Source: Escarpia spicata (taxonomy: Eukaryota; Annelida; Polychaeta; Sabellida; Siboglinidae). From it: a stretch of 64,000 nt of DNA. Of this stretch, positions 26,340 through 38,000 are shown in pieces (position 1 is the first letter of the stretch; each line of letters begins with the position of its first letter). The stretch spans positions 20,738,853 through 20,802,852 of the forward strand of contig OZ023213.1 in NCBI GenBank assembly GCA_963995525.1. Reading direction: 5' to 3'. A program made the translations under genes and the position numbers. Under the pieces are notes generated by a model. The model did no database searches and was not told the DNA's origin. It saw only the letters and a program-made list of their open reading frames with translations.

Positions 26340-27250
26340 TTTTTTATGTCGCAAACCCATTCTTAGCAATGATCCATTATGGTAATGTATTTATTCAGGG
26401 AGCATTTCCATAAAAATCCTACCCCACGATATGGCCGGTGTTAAGTAAATGACAATGTTGTTTAGTAAGCATAAGCTTCTGTAAACACAGAATATCACAT
26501 TTAATTAAACAATCTTTTTAAAAAGGCATATCATTTAAAAGCTATTACAATTAAAAGATGCTATGTTGATTTCCATTATTAGTCCTTGGTACAAATTTTT
26601 TTTTTAAGTTTACACCCGCCGGCCAGTTTTCGGGGTTAAAGAACATATGCCTCATTACACATAACATCGATCTAGAAAGATGCATAACTTGCATGTCTAG
26701 TTTTTAGTTATACACAATTTGCATCTAGATTGTGTGCGGACTTAACATAGAGACAGTTCATCCCCTGTGACCGTGGGGTCAAGTCGCGAGATGAAAGCTG
26801 ACAGGAATCGTTCTTCATTCACTCTGGGTTCATGCCGCCCTTTTCTCGAGCCGATCACAGCCTTACTCCCTTTCTTCCGCATTTTCTTACCCGACACCAA
26901 TTTGAAACCGCTGTCCTTAGTCGTTTTTCTGGGTTGTTTCGGAGCGTCCGGCGCACGACTTCCTGTAGCATTCGCAGTTCGCGGGAGTCTTATCCGTCGC
27001 GGATCTACGATGACGAACGAAAATATCTCGCGTACTCAAGCTGACGTCGGTCAGCACAGGTCTTGGACACTGGTGTAGCACTGACCCGCGGCAGATCAAC
27101 GCGGAGAGTCTGCCGATCTTCATACGTGAGCTTCGGCTGAGGCCAGATCGGCGGGTGTGAGTCCTTCGACTTGGCGGCTGTCATATCACATCGCAGGGCC
27201 GCCATTTCTGCTCGCATCGCACGAAACTCAGATACGTCGAGCTGCGGCAT
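26340..27250 (-). repeat. Duplicated segment, copy 2, with longer ORF1-like remnant
   Basis: Block A recurs at ~26345-26430 ('ccattatggtaatgtattta', 'catttccataaaaatccta') and block B at ~26752-27000, separated here by about 320 bp not present in copy 1. Upstream on the minus strand, a frame (27250-27005) reads 'MPQLDVSEFRAMRAEMAALR', a heptad-like N-terminus, then leads with a frameshift into 'KKMRKKGSKAV' and 'RFLSAFISRLDPTVTGDEL'. It is probably ORF1 of a non-LTR element, disrupted. Confidence 0.55.
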
Positions 27251-27399
27251 AGTGGACAGGTCTGTGACCGCGAACGAGGGAAGTCCACTCGGCGTGCAAC
27301 GTTAGCAATATGTCTTCCATGTTGTTCTCTTTATGTTGTTCTTGCCGGTGACGGCCTTGTCGCAGTCCGAGATTCCTGACAACATCGCATTCATTACTT

Positions 27400-29090
27400 A
27401 GGTTGTTCCTGACCGTAGGTGGTGGCCTCGGTGGTCAGATTTACGTCTGTTACTGTAAAAGTTCTATAGTTTCCTGGCGAGGCGGCTTTGTAGTCGTAGA
27501 GAAATTCTTCCGTTCTCCAGTGGTTATCTACGCGGTTTTAAATGAGTTGATACTAAGTGTATTTACTACCTGTTCTGGTAAATTGTTCCACAATTCTGTA
27601 ACTCTGATTGAAAATATCTCCTTTCGTGTAGCGCCGTAGTGCAGTGGCTAGAGCTTCAGACTCTCAACCGAGAGAACCCGGGTTCGAATCCTGTGCGGCG
27701 GTGTCGAACCTTGGGCAAGTTCGTTCACTATACATTGCTCCAGTTTACTCAGCTGTATGAATGAGTACCTGGCTATAGACAGGGGTGGATATTTGTGTAC
27801 GAATAGTCTTCGCGCATTAATTGCAGCGTAGCTGGATGTTTCCCAGAGAGGTCGAGATGGTGTTCGATTGAACAGGTCTACCAGGGAGTAAAGTGTAAAC
27901 CGCTTTGAGCAGTCATGAGGACTGAATACTGCGCTATATAAGAACTTACCTTTACTTTTGTATTTACATGTGAACGTTCTTTGAATAATTTCAAACTATG
28001 ACCCCTTGTTCCTTCCTTGATTTCATAGTCTTTGCATAACATTAAGATACATTAATATCATACTTCCCTTTTAACAGTTTATATACTTCTATCATATCTT
28101 CGCGTGTTCTTCTACATGCTAATGTAGGGAGATTCAACTTCTTAAGTCTTTCCTGGTAAGGAATATCCTTAATTCCTGGGAGCTGCTTAGTTGCATGTCT
28201 CTGCACATTTTCTATTGCATCCTTATATTTATGTTTATAGGGTGACCATATATTTACTGCGTAATCTAAATGACTCGGTACTAAAGCTTCATATAGTGGA
28301 ATAAAATTATTTTCATTTAAGATTGTAAACAACCTTCTAGTAATTGCCATGATACTGTTTGCTTCATATGCTTGTCAAATTTTAGCTTTAACCCCAATAT
28401 CTTTTGGTCTGATTTTTGTTCCGTCTATCAGACCTAACTCATGGACCGTATGATTGATTTTTATATTGTAAGTATGCATATGTTCATCTTTTTCCTATGT
28501 GCATCAGTATACATTTGTTTGGATGACATTTTAATAACCATTGGTTAGACCATGAAGTAAGTTTATCTAAATCTTCTTGTAGTGTGTTACTGTCTGTGCT
28601 ATTAACTGTTCTAAAAATGTTGGTCTGCAAACATATATAAGTCTGAAGCTATATTATGTGGTAGGCCGCTTATATATATATAATGAATATTATATCCACT
28701 CAGAGTTTGTTCCGTTTATGCTGACCTATTGTGTACGATCAGACACGAATGCTTCAAACCATTTTAATGTCGAATCTTTTATACCATATGATTTTAGTTT
28801 GCCTATCAATGTTCTGTGGGGAACGGTACCAAAAGCCTTCACGAAATCTAAATACACTGTGTCTACAGAGTCTCCTGTATCTAATGCTTTGGTCCACGAT
28901 TCCATAACAATTAGTAGTTGTAGTACTGTTGGACGATCTTTAGTAAAATCGTATTGTTGTTTACTGAACAGGTTATTACTTGTCATATGATTAACAATGT
29001 GGTCTTTAATGCATTGTTCCATAGTATGCTCGTTATACTGACAGTTTTATAATTTCCTGCCTTTTTACAGATTCATACAGGGTTTGTTTT
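27400..29090 (-). mobile_element. CR1/L2-like LINE remnant interrupted by a SINE
   Basis: Minus-strand RT pieces: 'VYLDFVKAFGTVPHRTLIGK' (28726-29022), 'IYMFADQ'-like catalytic block degraded from FADD (~28640), 'ALVPSHLDYAVNIWSPYKHK' and 'NVQRHATKQLPGIKDIPYQE' (28042-28350), then 'IFSIRVTELWNNLPEQVVNT' (~27540-27630), the usual ORF2 C-terminus. A SINE (27631-27959) lies between the last two blocks, so the insertion came after the LINE. Confidence 0.8.
27631..27959 (+). mobile_element. SINE family 1, full copy with tRNA-derived head
   Basis: The head contains a Pol III A-box-like TAGTGCAGTGG (27636-27646) and a canonical B box GGTTCGAATCC (27681-27691). A conserved core ('gaatgagtacctggctatag') follows, then a 3' part 'gaacaggtctaccaggg' and a tail 'gcgctatataagaactta'. 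The tail resembles L2/CR1-type LINE 3' ends and may provide mobilisation in trans. It is inserted in the LINE at 27400-29090. Confidence 0.9.
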
Positions 29091-29263
29091 GCCGCTTCAA
29101 TTTCGATAGATGGGAGGGAAATGGTCAGCACATAGTTTCACTAACGTGTCGTGCATCATGATACCCATTTTGTTATTTAAATAGCGTAGTATGCCATTGC
29201 ATATGACATTCGATTGTTCGCCAGTTTGCACTTCAGCAACACACTGTTCACAGGCCGGTTATT

Positions 29264-29551
29264 TGCAGTTGGCACTGATCAGTAGAGCAACACCGTCCAT
29301 CGTAGCAGTTGGCACTGATCAGTAGAGCAACACCGTCCATCGTAGCAGTTGGCACTGATCAGTAGAGCAACACCGTCCATCGTAGCAGTTGGCACTGATC
29401 AGTAGAGCAACACCGTCCATCGTAGCAGTTGGCACAGATCAGTAGAGCAACACCGTCCATCGTAGCAGTTGGCACTGATCAGTAGAGCAACACCGTCCAT
29501 CGTAGCAGTTGGCACTGATCAGTAGAGCAACACCGCCCACCGTAGCAGTTG
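29264..29551. repeat. 40-bp minisatellite, ~7 copies
   Basis: Seven near-identical 40-bp units, each with a palindromic ACTGATCAGT core (GCAGTTGGCACTGATCAGTA...). One unit has T changed to A in the core (29436), and the last is slightly diverged. Confidence 0.95.
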
Positions 29552-29559
29552 CCATGCTG

Positions 29560-31820
29560 ATGTTCGCTTGAGCGTGACCACGAGCGATCCGATCGCGGTT
29601 CACGGTCACAGCCGTAAACACAAATATCGTCTCCAATACTACAAGCAGAACAGGCAAAACAAAGGGCTACACTGGGCGATAAATTGTGGTATGTCCACAA
29701 TCCCTTGAAAACTCGCTACTTTTCACATTAACATTCCATTTTCAAAGTGTGCACCGATAATCACATAAGTGTTCTTCAAAAAGGCCTAGGTCAGTCACTC
29801 TTACCACAGCCTTTACTTTCAGAACCAATTTATTTGACCTATAGATACGATTCATATACAATGAATAAGGTACGTAATAGATAAGGTCGAGAGACTCCTA
29901 TTAAGATAAGATATAATATCACCAGCACAGGAGCCACCCCTTACTCTCTCCAGCAGGTTAACACCAGGAGTCACATGCAAACATGCCAGCCACACGTTAA
30001 CTGTGTCTCCATTTCACAAAGGTAAGGCTCTTCATTTAGACAGCCTACAAGTATCACTTGAGTACTTACGTCATACTCACGTTGTTCTACTGACCAACTG
30101 CGGTTGCTGCTTCCAAACCCGGATGAGAAAGGAGGGTTGAGCGTAGGGCTAGCATCCCCACCTCATAAAAAAGTACTTGCAACCGAAACGTCTACAAGAG
30201 TTACTGACCATTACACGACCATTCAAATACTGTTTTTGTTCAATCAAATTGGCTTTCATATGAGGAATAGACGCACTGGCCAATCAAACGTAATCAATGC
30301 ATTGCGCAATCCTGTTCCTTCTAGGAGACTAAGTCATTAGCTCTTGGACCCACAGAGGGAATCATTTGTAGCGGGATGGTTCATTAACAGTATCTCGTTG
30401 AACAAGTGCAGTGCTGTTTCACTGCCGCTTCCTGAATACGTTCATCGCGTATGCATTAAATGCATCTGCATATTCCGGTATTCCGGGTGGTGATGTTTCA
30501 TATATGTACGACGCACATAACAGCGGTTAATTCCATTAGATTGTGGAATTCCATAGCTTTCTGGTTGTCACAAGAATTGTACATGTACGTTTTATTTTCT
30601 AACAACGAACACATTTATCGGGCAAACAGCCACAATATGTTTGCCACAGCAACAGTTCCATCCGACGAATGGATTGTTTTGAAATGGGATGAAGAAATAA
30701 AAAATCGACCGATGTCTAAATCAACGATATTTAATGTATAAGCATCACACTTAATACACCATACGAATTGTAAAATGTTTGTAGTTCTAATAAACATTGG
30801 TAAACATATTACGTCAATACTGCAATTATTGCTTAAAAAAACTGTGTATTAAATCATTACAACGAATATCCACTGAACATCAACATCGTTGTATATGGCA
30901 TTATCATAACATTGTAAAAGATCGTAACAAAGTAGTAAATTAAGCACATACATTGCAGAGCAGTCGCAACCCCGGACAATACAGTGGTACCTAAAGTATC
31001 GGAAGTAGATGTAATACTGAGTTGGACAGTGATATAGTAACTCTACCAATATAAAAATGTACAATGTATGTTTGATCATAACAAAATCGACATTGTTGTT
31101 ATTGTGAATAGATCGGTTATTTCTGAAAAGGTCGCAACCGAAGTGCCTTCGCTTGTAAATAACAGCGCCTGTCAATTAAAATCAAAATGGACGCGTGCTG
31201 TATCACAACATGACGTTGGATGTAATATTCTGTTTGCCACTGTGTTTTGTGAAATTAACTATGTTTCAGATTGTGTTATTGCACGCACCATTTGCTGCCC
31301 CATCCGCCTGGCGTAACAAGAAATGCCTATTGGAGTATGTCGGGTGAAAAATAGAATTTCAAGACATACTTCAGGCTTATTATACGCAATTTGGCAGGTA
31401 GTATAGATTCAACACAATATGTATTGTAGCATTATGAACTACATTATATAAATAAATGCTCATAAATCGAGGAACAGACATTGTACCTTAAAACTAAGTT
31501 ACTGTTCAGTTCTAGCATACACATCGCTTATTACAATACAAAATCGGAATGTTTGGCACGTCATCATAAGTGGGAAGCACATCAGTTACAAATCTAACCG
31601 GTTACGGAAATTACAGATTCATCTAACAGATTAACAGCAAAGCACAATATTTCATCACGATCGCCAATCTGCCAAATGATCAACATTTCCAACTTCTACC
31701 GTTAAAGTAATCATTTCAACATTCAGTGGCGTAAAACGATTTTGTATTATTACATTAGCATTTAAATACCACACCCAGTTTAGCTGCTAACTTCTAAAGT
31801 TATGTTAATATGTAATCATG
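29560..31820. other. Intergenic, no recognised gene
   Basis: AT-rich sequence with scattered short frames; none shows a domain or paired splice sites. It lies downstream of the GST gene. Confidence 0.4.
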
Positions 31821-31824
31821 TTAT

Positions 31825-31830
31825 TTTATT
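31825..31830 (-). terminator. Possible polyadenylation signal of the GST theta gene
   Basis: AATAAA on the minus strand, about 180 nt past the stop codon at 32010-32012. Confidence 0.4.
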
Positions 31831-32009
31831 AAATGGGTATGATCTATGGAAACTTTTACAGTTTAAAAAACAATGTGAGAGTAATCTTTAATCAAATTTA
31901 ATAGTTACCGTCATTAAACTAATTCCGATCCGTCTTAATAAACGAGAAGACACTTCTTAACTAAATCACAACCTCTGGCGTCTTTCAATGCAGCTTGTTG
32001 CCTGATTCG

Positions 32010-35000
32010 TCACAGATTTGCAGGAGTCCTGGCAAACTTGTCTCGCACAGCGTACAACAAACTGTGCACATCGTCAAAGTGAGGCTGTAGCCTCAGTTTT
32101 ATGCGATCGATCCAGCCGGCGACACGTGGGCGCCCCGTGGTGAGGTCATGGCCGACAGCATCGGCCTGTAACAGAAGATATACGCAATCGTCAACCGGCT
32201 GGCATTTTGCTGCAGACAGATACGACAGCTTTGGGCACTGAAATCGTCGATTGCATGGGTGCACAAAATAAACTGTCTGTAGGTGAAATTGGAAGAGTAA
32301 TAGGCTGAATCGACACTGTTTCAAGAAAGGCCATCTCAGACGAACCCAATATATTGACAGTAGACTAGCTGTTTAATGTACAAAAACATGCTATATGGAG
32401 TAACACGCGAATTTACTACTAATAATGGTGCTGAAAAGCCAAAGACGGAAATGAGTCGGCCGCGTCTACAGAATAACCGTCGTCCTGTCAGCGAAAGCAG
32501 CGTTGACTTGGATATCAGAAGAAAGAGGAAAAAACCGTTATATGTAGACCAAAAAAAATCAAATTACGCATGCATACTAACTTCCACAAAACAACTAATT
32601 ATGTTTCGGAACTGTATACTAGTGTCACAACAAAGGAAACTGGAGGTATGTTATTTGTATACGGGTCATATTCGGTAACACAAAAATACCTTTTTCCAAA
32701 AAACAAACAACCGACAGGAGCATCTTTTAAGCCTGTGGGATCATATGAACATAAGAACTACGGGTAAACAGGAAGTGTTTGACACCAATGAGGTATGTGA
32801 AATGTAACGCAATATCGCGTCAGCTATGGTCGCTATTTGCAAGTACCTGCATCAGTTCACAGATGGCGAGTAGGTCGGCGATCGAGATGTCGTCACCACA
32901 CAAGTAGTTCTGACGGCGTAGGAATACATTCTCGATGTGGTCAAGCGTTTGGTCAAGGGACGCCTCCAGGCGGAACAACTTCTCGCGGTCCACCGGGATG
33001 TTCTTCAGCTGTGGCTCGATGTACTGAAGCAACGAAAGACCACACACATTATATACATTGGGCGCTAACTCAAAGAACTCGGCATGCATGTAACGTTCGC
33101 TTAAAAAGAACAACACTGAAATCCCCGTTCTGGCCTGCACTGTTTATGTACCCGTTTGCACATATAAAGAACACTTTTAATACGGTTCCAACATGTTCCG
33201 TAGTCTCGTGTTCCCCTCTGCGTGTTTGTGTTTGCGTGTGTGCATGCATAATGCACGATTCTACACTTAAGGAAACATTCGACTTCAAATATAACAGCGA
33301 CTGTTTCTCCCCGTTTATAATGCGTGGTGTGTAGCTGAATGTCAATACAATTTGCATGAAGATGCATGTTGCACCCAACATTCCATCTGCTATCATTGAT
33401 CTCTACAACTAATGCGTGTATCACGATATATCCGCTGTAGACCTGCAATGTGCACACGGTACATGGGCGCGTTTAAACGCAGACGGACGGGAACTTAATC
33501 GCGGGTCTATCAGATGTTGCTACAATATGCGAAACGTCATCCTTCACATCCGCCACCCATTTCCTACAAGAATCTTACATAATCATGTCAAATTAACTTC
33601 ATTTTCAATGCGAAGCATCCCAAATTACACACAGTGATCAATCTGTCAACGTTGAGAAACAGTTATTAGTGAAACACTACTAAAGCGAAATCCATTCAAC
33701 ATTATGGAAAACCGCAAATTGGGACATGCGAGGTTATTGGTTGATATTTTTTATTGTAAAGGAAACGTTACCAAAGCTATTAAAGTGTCAATGAATTACA
33801 CTGTTATCAATATTTATATTGACAGGCCTTCAGCCAGCATGCCTCCGATTTCATAATAAAGACTGCATAATGTTTTGTATAGCCGGCAAAGCCATAGAAA
33901 TATAGTTTCCGTAAAATACCTTTTTTATTTCTATGATTGCAGGTCTTTAAAAAATAACATAACAAGCATATCCCGCATGATTGTACGTCTTGCAAAAACC
34001 ATTTCGAGCATTCATCCCGCCTTATATTACACATGTACAATTTGTTTGCCTTGTCTTGTGGTTAATCCGTCAATGTTACGTAAACACGGTGCGACGCAAA
34101 AGGCTAGTAGATAAATAAATACAAACACAGAAGCATATATAACTCTCACTACAACCGCATCGGTCGTTTACTGTGTGATGAAGTGCTGGTATTTCTTCTG
34201 CCTCCCGTGTTCTCTTCATTTTATCCTCCCTCGAGCGCTATCAATCACGAGCACTAATGCAACTTGTCGATTGAATGCAACAGTGGAACAAATAAGGTGA
34301 AAGATGACGATACAACTGGCAATATTGCATATGGGTGTGACATGAAAGAATGGACAGCACGGACACAAACACGCACTCACGCTAGCTACTGTTTAATGAG
34401 GTTTTTTTTGGTACCCATATATTGCGTATCTAGGTCAAACGCAGTGATCCGTTGTGAATGCGGGACAAGAACGTTTTGCGCAGGACCCCAAATAAAACAA
34501 ACAAACCAAATAGTGTATTAAATGTCATCTGTTATGATAAACACCCCATTTGCGTGTTGTCATATCACGTTGTTAGATGTGATGGGCAATGTTGAAGTTT
34601 TTGAAAATTTACCAGTCTTGTAAAACGTTGGCAACCATTTCCTGCACTGCCAATCGCATCAACAACTATGTGTCTATGTAGACATTTTATTACATGCACT
34701 GAACTGTCACTTCGCGTTTTGTTAGTCACACAAACACGGAGAGGAGACGACCAACATCTACGCGCTAACGTCTACCTGGTGGTTGAAGATGTCGGTAGCG
34801 GTGCCGTGCAGAGCGGTCTGCTGCCAAGCAAGGAACTCGTCAACTCGCGCACGCGCCTTCGAGTTGAGTCGATACCAGTGGGTGTCGGGGGTGTGGCATG
34901 TGCTTAGATACCGCAGAATAGCGTCACTATGTGCGAGGGTGATACAAAGAAGCACAAGTAAGAAGAAGGAGGATGCCATGAGGATTGGTAACTTCCTGTC

Positions 35001-38000
35001 GCGAGGGTGATACAAAGAAGAAGGAGGTTGCCATGAGGATTGGTAACTTCCTGTCGCGAAGGAGGCCGGACGATTGGTACACCAAAACAGTGCATGGCGT
35101 ATTTTGGGGCCTATCACTTTTGGCAATTTTGTTTGTACATTTTTCAAATATAACCTGTTGTACAAACTTTTAGCATGGAGAGTATATTAAATGGGATACT
35201 AAGCGTGTCGCTTTTGTGAGATACCGGATACGTTAGAGACCGTGCACAATATTAATATAAACTTTATCAATGAAGTCAACGAAACACGCATCAGAACAAG
35301 AACATTATCAACATGTCAACGAAAGGGGACCATCTGTACACTGTTTAAAAGCTGCTGAGTAATTATACAGGTTATGTATACATTTAGCTGTCACTATAGG
35401 CCTGTAGATCAGTAAGTAAGGAAGGGCATTAATGGCTGAAGACGACTCTTCGATCATTACTGCCAATTTCCCAAGTTTCACAAATTACACTAGGCTTTTC
35501 TGTTTCTTTTACTACTTCCATTTTCAATAACATTTCTGGAAATGTTTTTCTTTTCACAGCACATGAAATATTCTTAATACAGGTTGGTCTTTTTATTGGG
35601 TACCAATCGCCTCAAAACCCTTCTTGTGCAGTATAGATAAAGGTAAAGGATGGGGCAAGAGAGTAGGAGAATGCTTAATAATTGTTACATTTTGACGTCC
35701 TCGTGTATGAATTCAACCAAACACTAACAATACATCACTGTTTGTGTCAGTGTGGCATCACGAGCCATTGTAATATTGTTCAAATAGTAACAAACGACCT
35801 AAACAAAATTTTACCAGATTACCATCCTAAGCAACATGCTCCACGTAGCAAATGGTAAAGGAAGCCATTGGATTATCTGTATGGTTACAAAAATGTCATC
35901 TAATATAATAGGTAAATGTTGTTTAACTATATCTCATTAATTTATCGATGTGTGTGAAAATGAGTTCTTTCTCGTATCCAATCTATATTCAACAAATGAG
36001 TTAGAAATACATCAATGGTGAATCAAATACGAAAATTATGTATTTTAAATTGTAATATCATGCATGAAAAAAGGAAACGCTTTAATATATATACTGGTAT
36101 ACAATCATACAGTATGGTATGTAAACAAATATTTGCACCTCCGCTACGGATTCCTAACAAATACAATTTGTCACTTAGTAAATAGAATAAATCGCAGTGC
36201 CATTTAAAATGAATAAACTGACGCATCTGAACAGATAATTCTCCACCATTTGTGTTGTGCTGGAACGATTGATATTCACATGCATGCCAAGAACACCGAG
36301 AAGCTAGCACTACAAACTGTGCATCCACAATAAGCACTGTCAAAGCATCCGTACAACATAAACCAGCCAGTCGATAAGCTTTACTGCCCATTCCTGCTAT
36401 CAAATGACCTTTTGCAAATGTCATCCGGACAATCTGTCTTTTACCACATCTGCTATATGTGTCCTGCTGCCACCATGCATACAACTTTATTAATAACAAC
36501 GAGCATTCAAACACAACATAATAGCTGGCCAATGCATGTCTATTCGCAGCGAGCAGAAAAAGAAGACACGTCCATGCATGAAACTGTTACCATGCAACAT
36601 TTATGTGTTGCGGCAAAATGTGTTTTTCTACAATTAGCAGAAACGAAAATGTCATTTGTGCACCAGCAATGGGGCAGAAATATGCGATCGACTGCGAGTG
36701 ACTGCATGTACAGAGGAATGAATCAAGGGTGATTCTACTGTGAGAATTAATGTTTATACTGTATACAAATACCTTTGTTTAGTTAATGACATAACTTGTC
36801 TGACATCACCATTTATGTGTGGCACATCTCAATTTTATGCCATTTATACTGTTACACTGTTAGCATTAGGATGTGAAGTATGTGTTTATATGCTGAAGAC
36901 TGGGAGGATTATTTCACCAAGTAACAGAGACAATGACTTATTATGTAATCTACTCCATGTGTTTTTGTACTATATAACGGTGCCTGTATCAACACCACTC
37001 ATGACTCACACTCAACTGCACGCATATAAAATAAATAATAATTGTTTCTTCTCCCGTAATGGAGGTTAAATAAACTAATAAATAATAACAAACATAAACG
37101 ATTAGGGAGACTCCCACTTAACACTTAGACATTATGTGTAGCTAGCACAGCAAACAATAACATAAAATAAGTATAACTTTATATTATTCTCATAACATCA
37201 AATGTTTAATCCTGAAATGTAACTAATATATGGTAAGCTATGTACAAATAAGTATACACATATTCCTAATTAACAAGAACATATTGTTGAATGCTAGAGA
37301 TTTCCTTTAAGATTAATTTATTTTTAGAAATGACATTAAGACTATATACTCCTACAGTTGCCCATAAACAAGTTTGATGTCCACATCCATTTTTATGTGG
37401 ATGATGAATATGCCCGGTTATTAAACAGTACGTTTATTCACAACAACATACTCTATCAGCTACACTTGACAGTGCAAACTACATGAGACAGTGCAAACTG
37501 ACCAAAGTTCAGATGGCAAAGTGCAGACAATTGTAGTGTCAATTAAAATGTGATACGATGATTTTCTGTAATATGAAGCCTAACTACTTTTAAAATATCA
37601 TTCAGAACCACTATCAGAACTTCAAAAGGGCCTGGATGAAAAACTATTAAATACAGGTTTTGATGCAAAAGGTGTCCCGAGTAATACAGAGATTGTATTG
37701 AATAACTCAACAAAAATGTTGGTATAACTCGCCAACTAGCACAGGGCTTGGAGTATCAAGCCTGGAAATATGTCTCACCTAGTTGACTCATGAAACCCAT
37801 AGACTGCCTTTTGCCTTGTATACCAGAGGAAGCAACTTACATCAAACTTACATGTTACTCTAAAACAGGGGTGTATAAAGTTGTTAACATAAAACACACT
37901 TTTACAGCAACAGCATGGTAGGTGCTGTCACCTGGAGGATAACCAACAAGTTACTCTTCACTCAGTGCTGTCTAACCATGCTTCTTCACCTAGCAAAATT

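Noticed and set aside
27631..27705. A functional tRNA gene
   Set aside because: It has an A-box-like and a good B box, but the acceptor stem does not pair, and it is followed by SINE core and tail with another copy at 58950.
32837..33334. Plus-strand 165-residue frame
   Set aside because: It is the antisense shadow of GST exon 4, which has correct splice sites and homology on the minus strand.
36023..36532. 169-residue minus-strand frame as an exon
   Set aside because: No recognised domain, no paired splice sites, and it lies in the intron between GST exons 3a and 3b, matching no GST exon.
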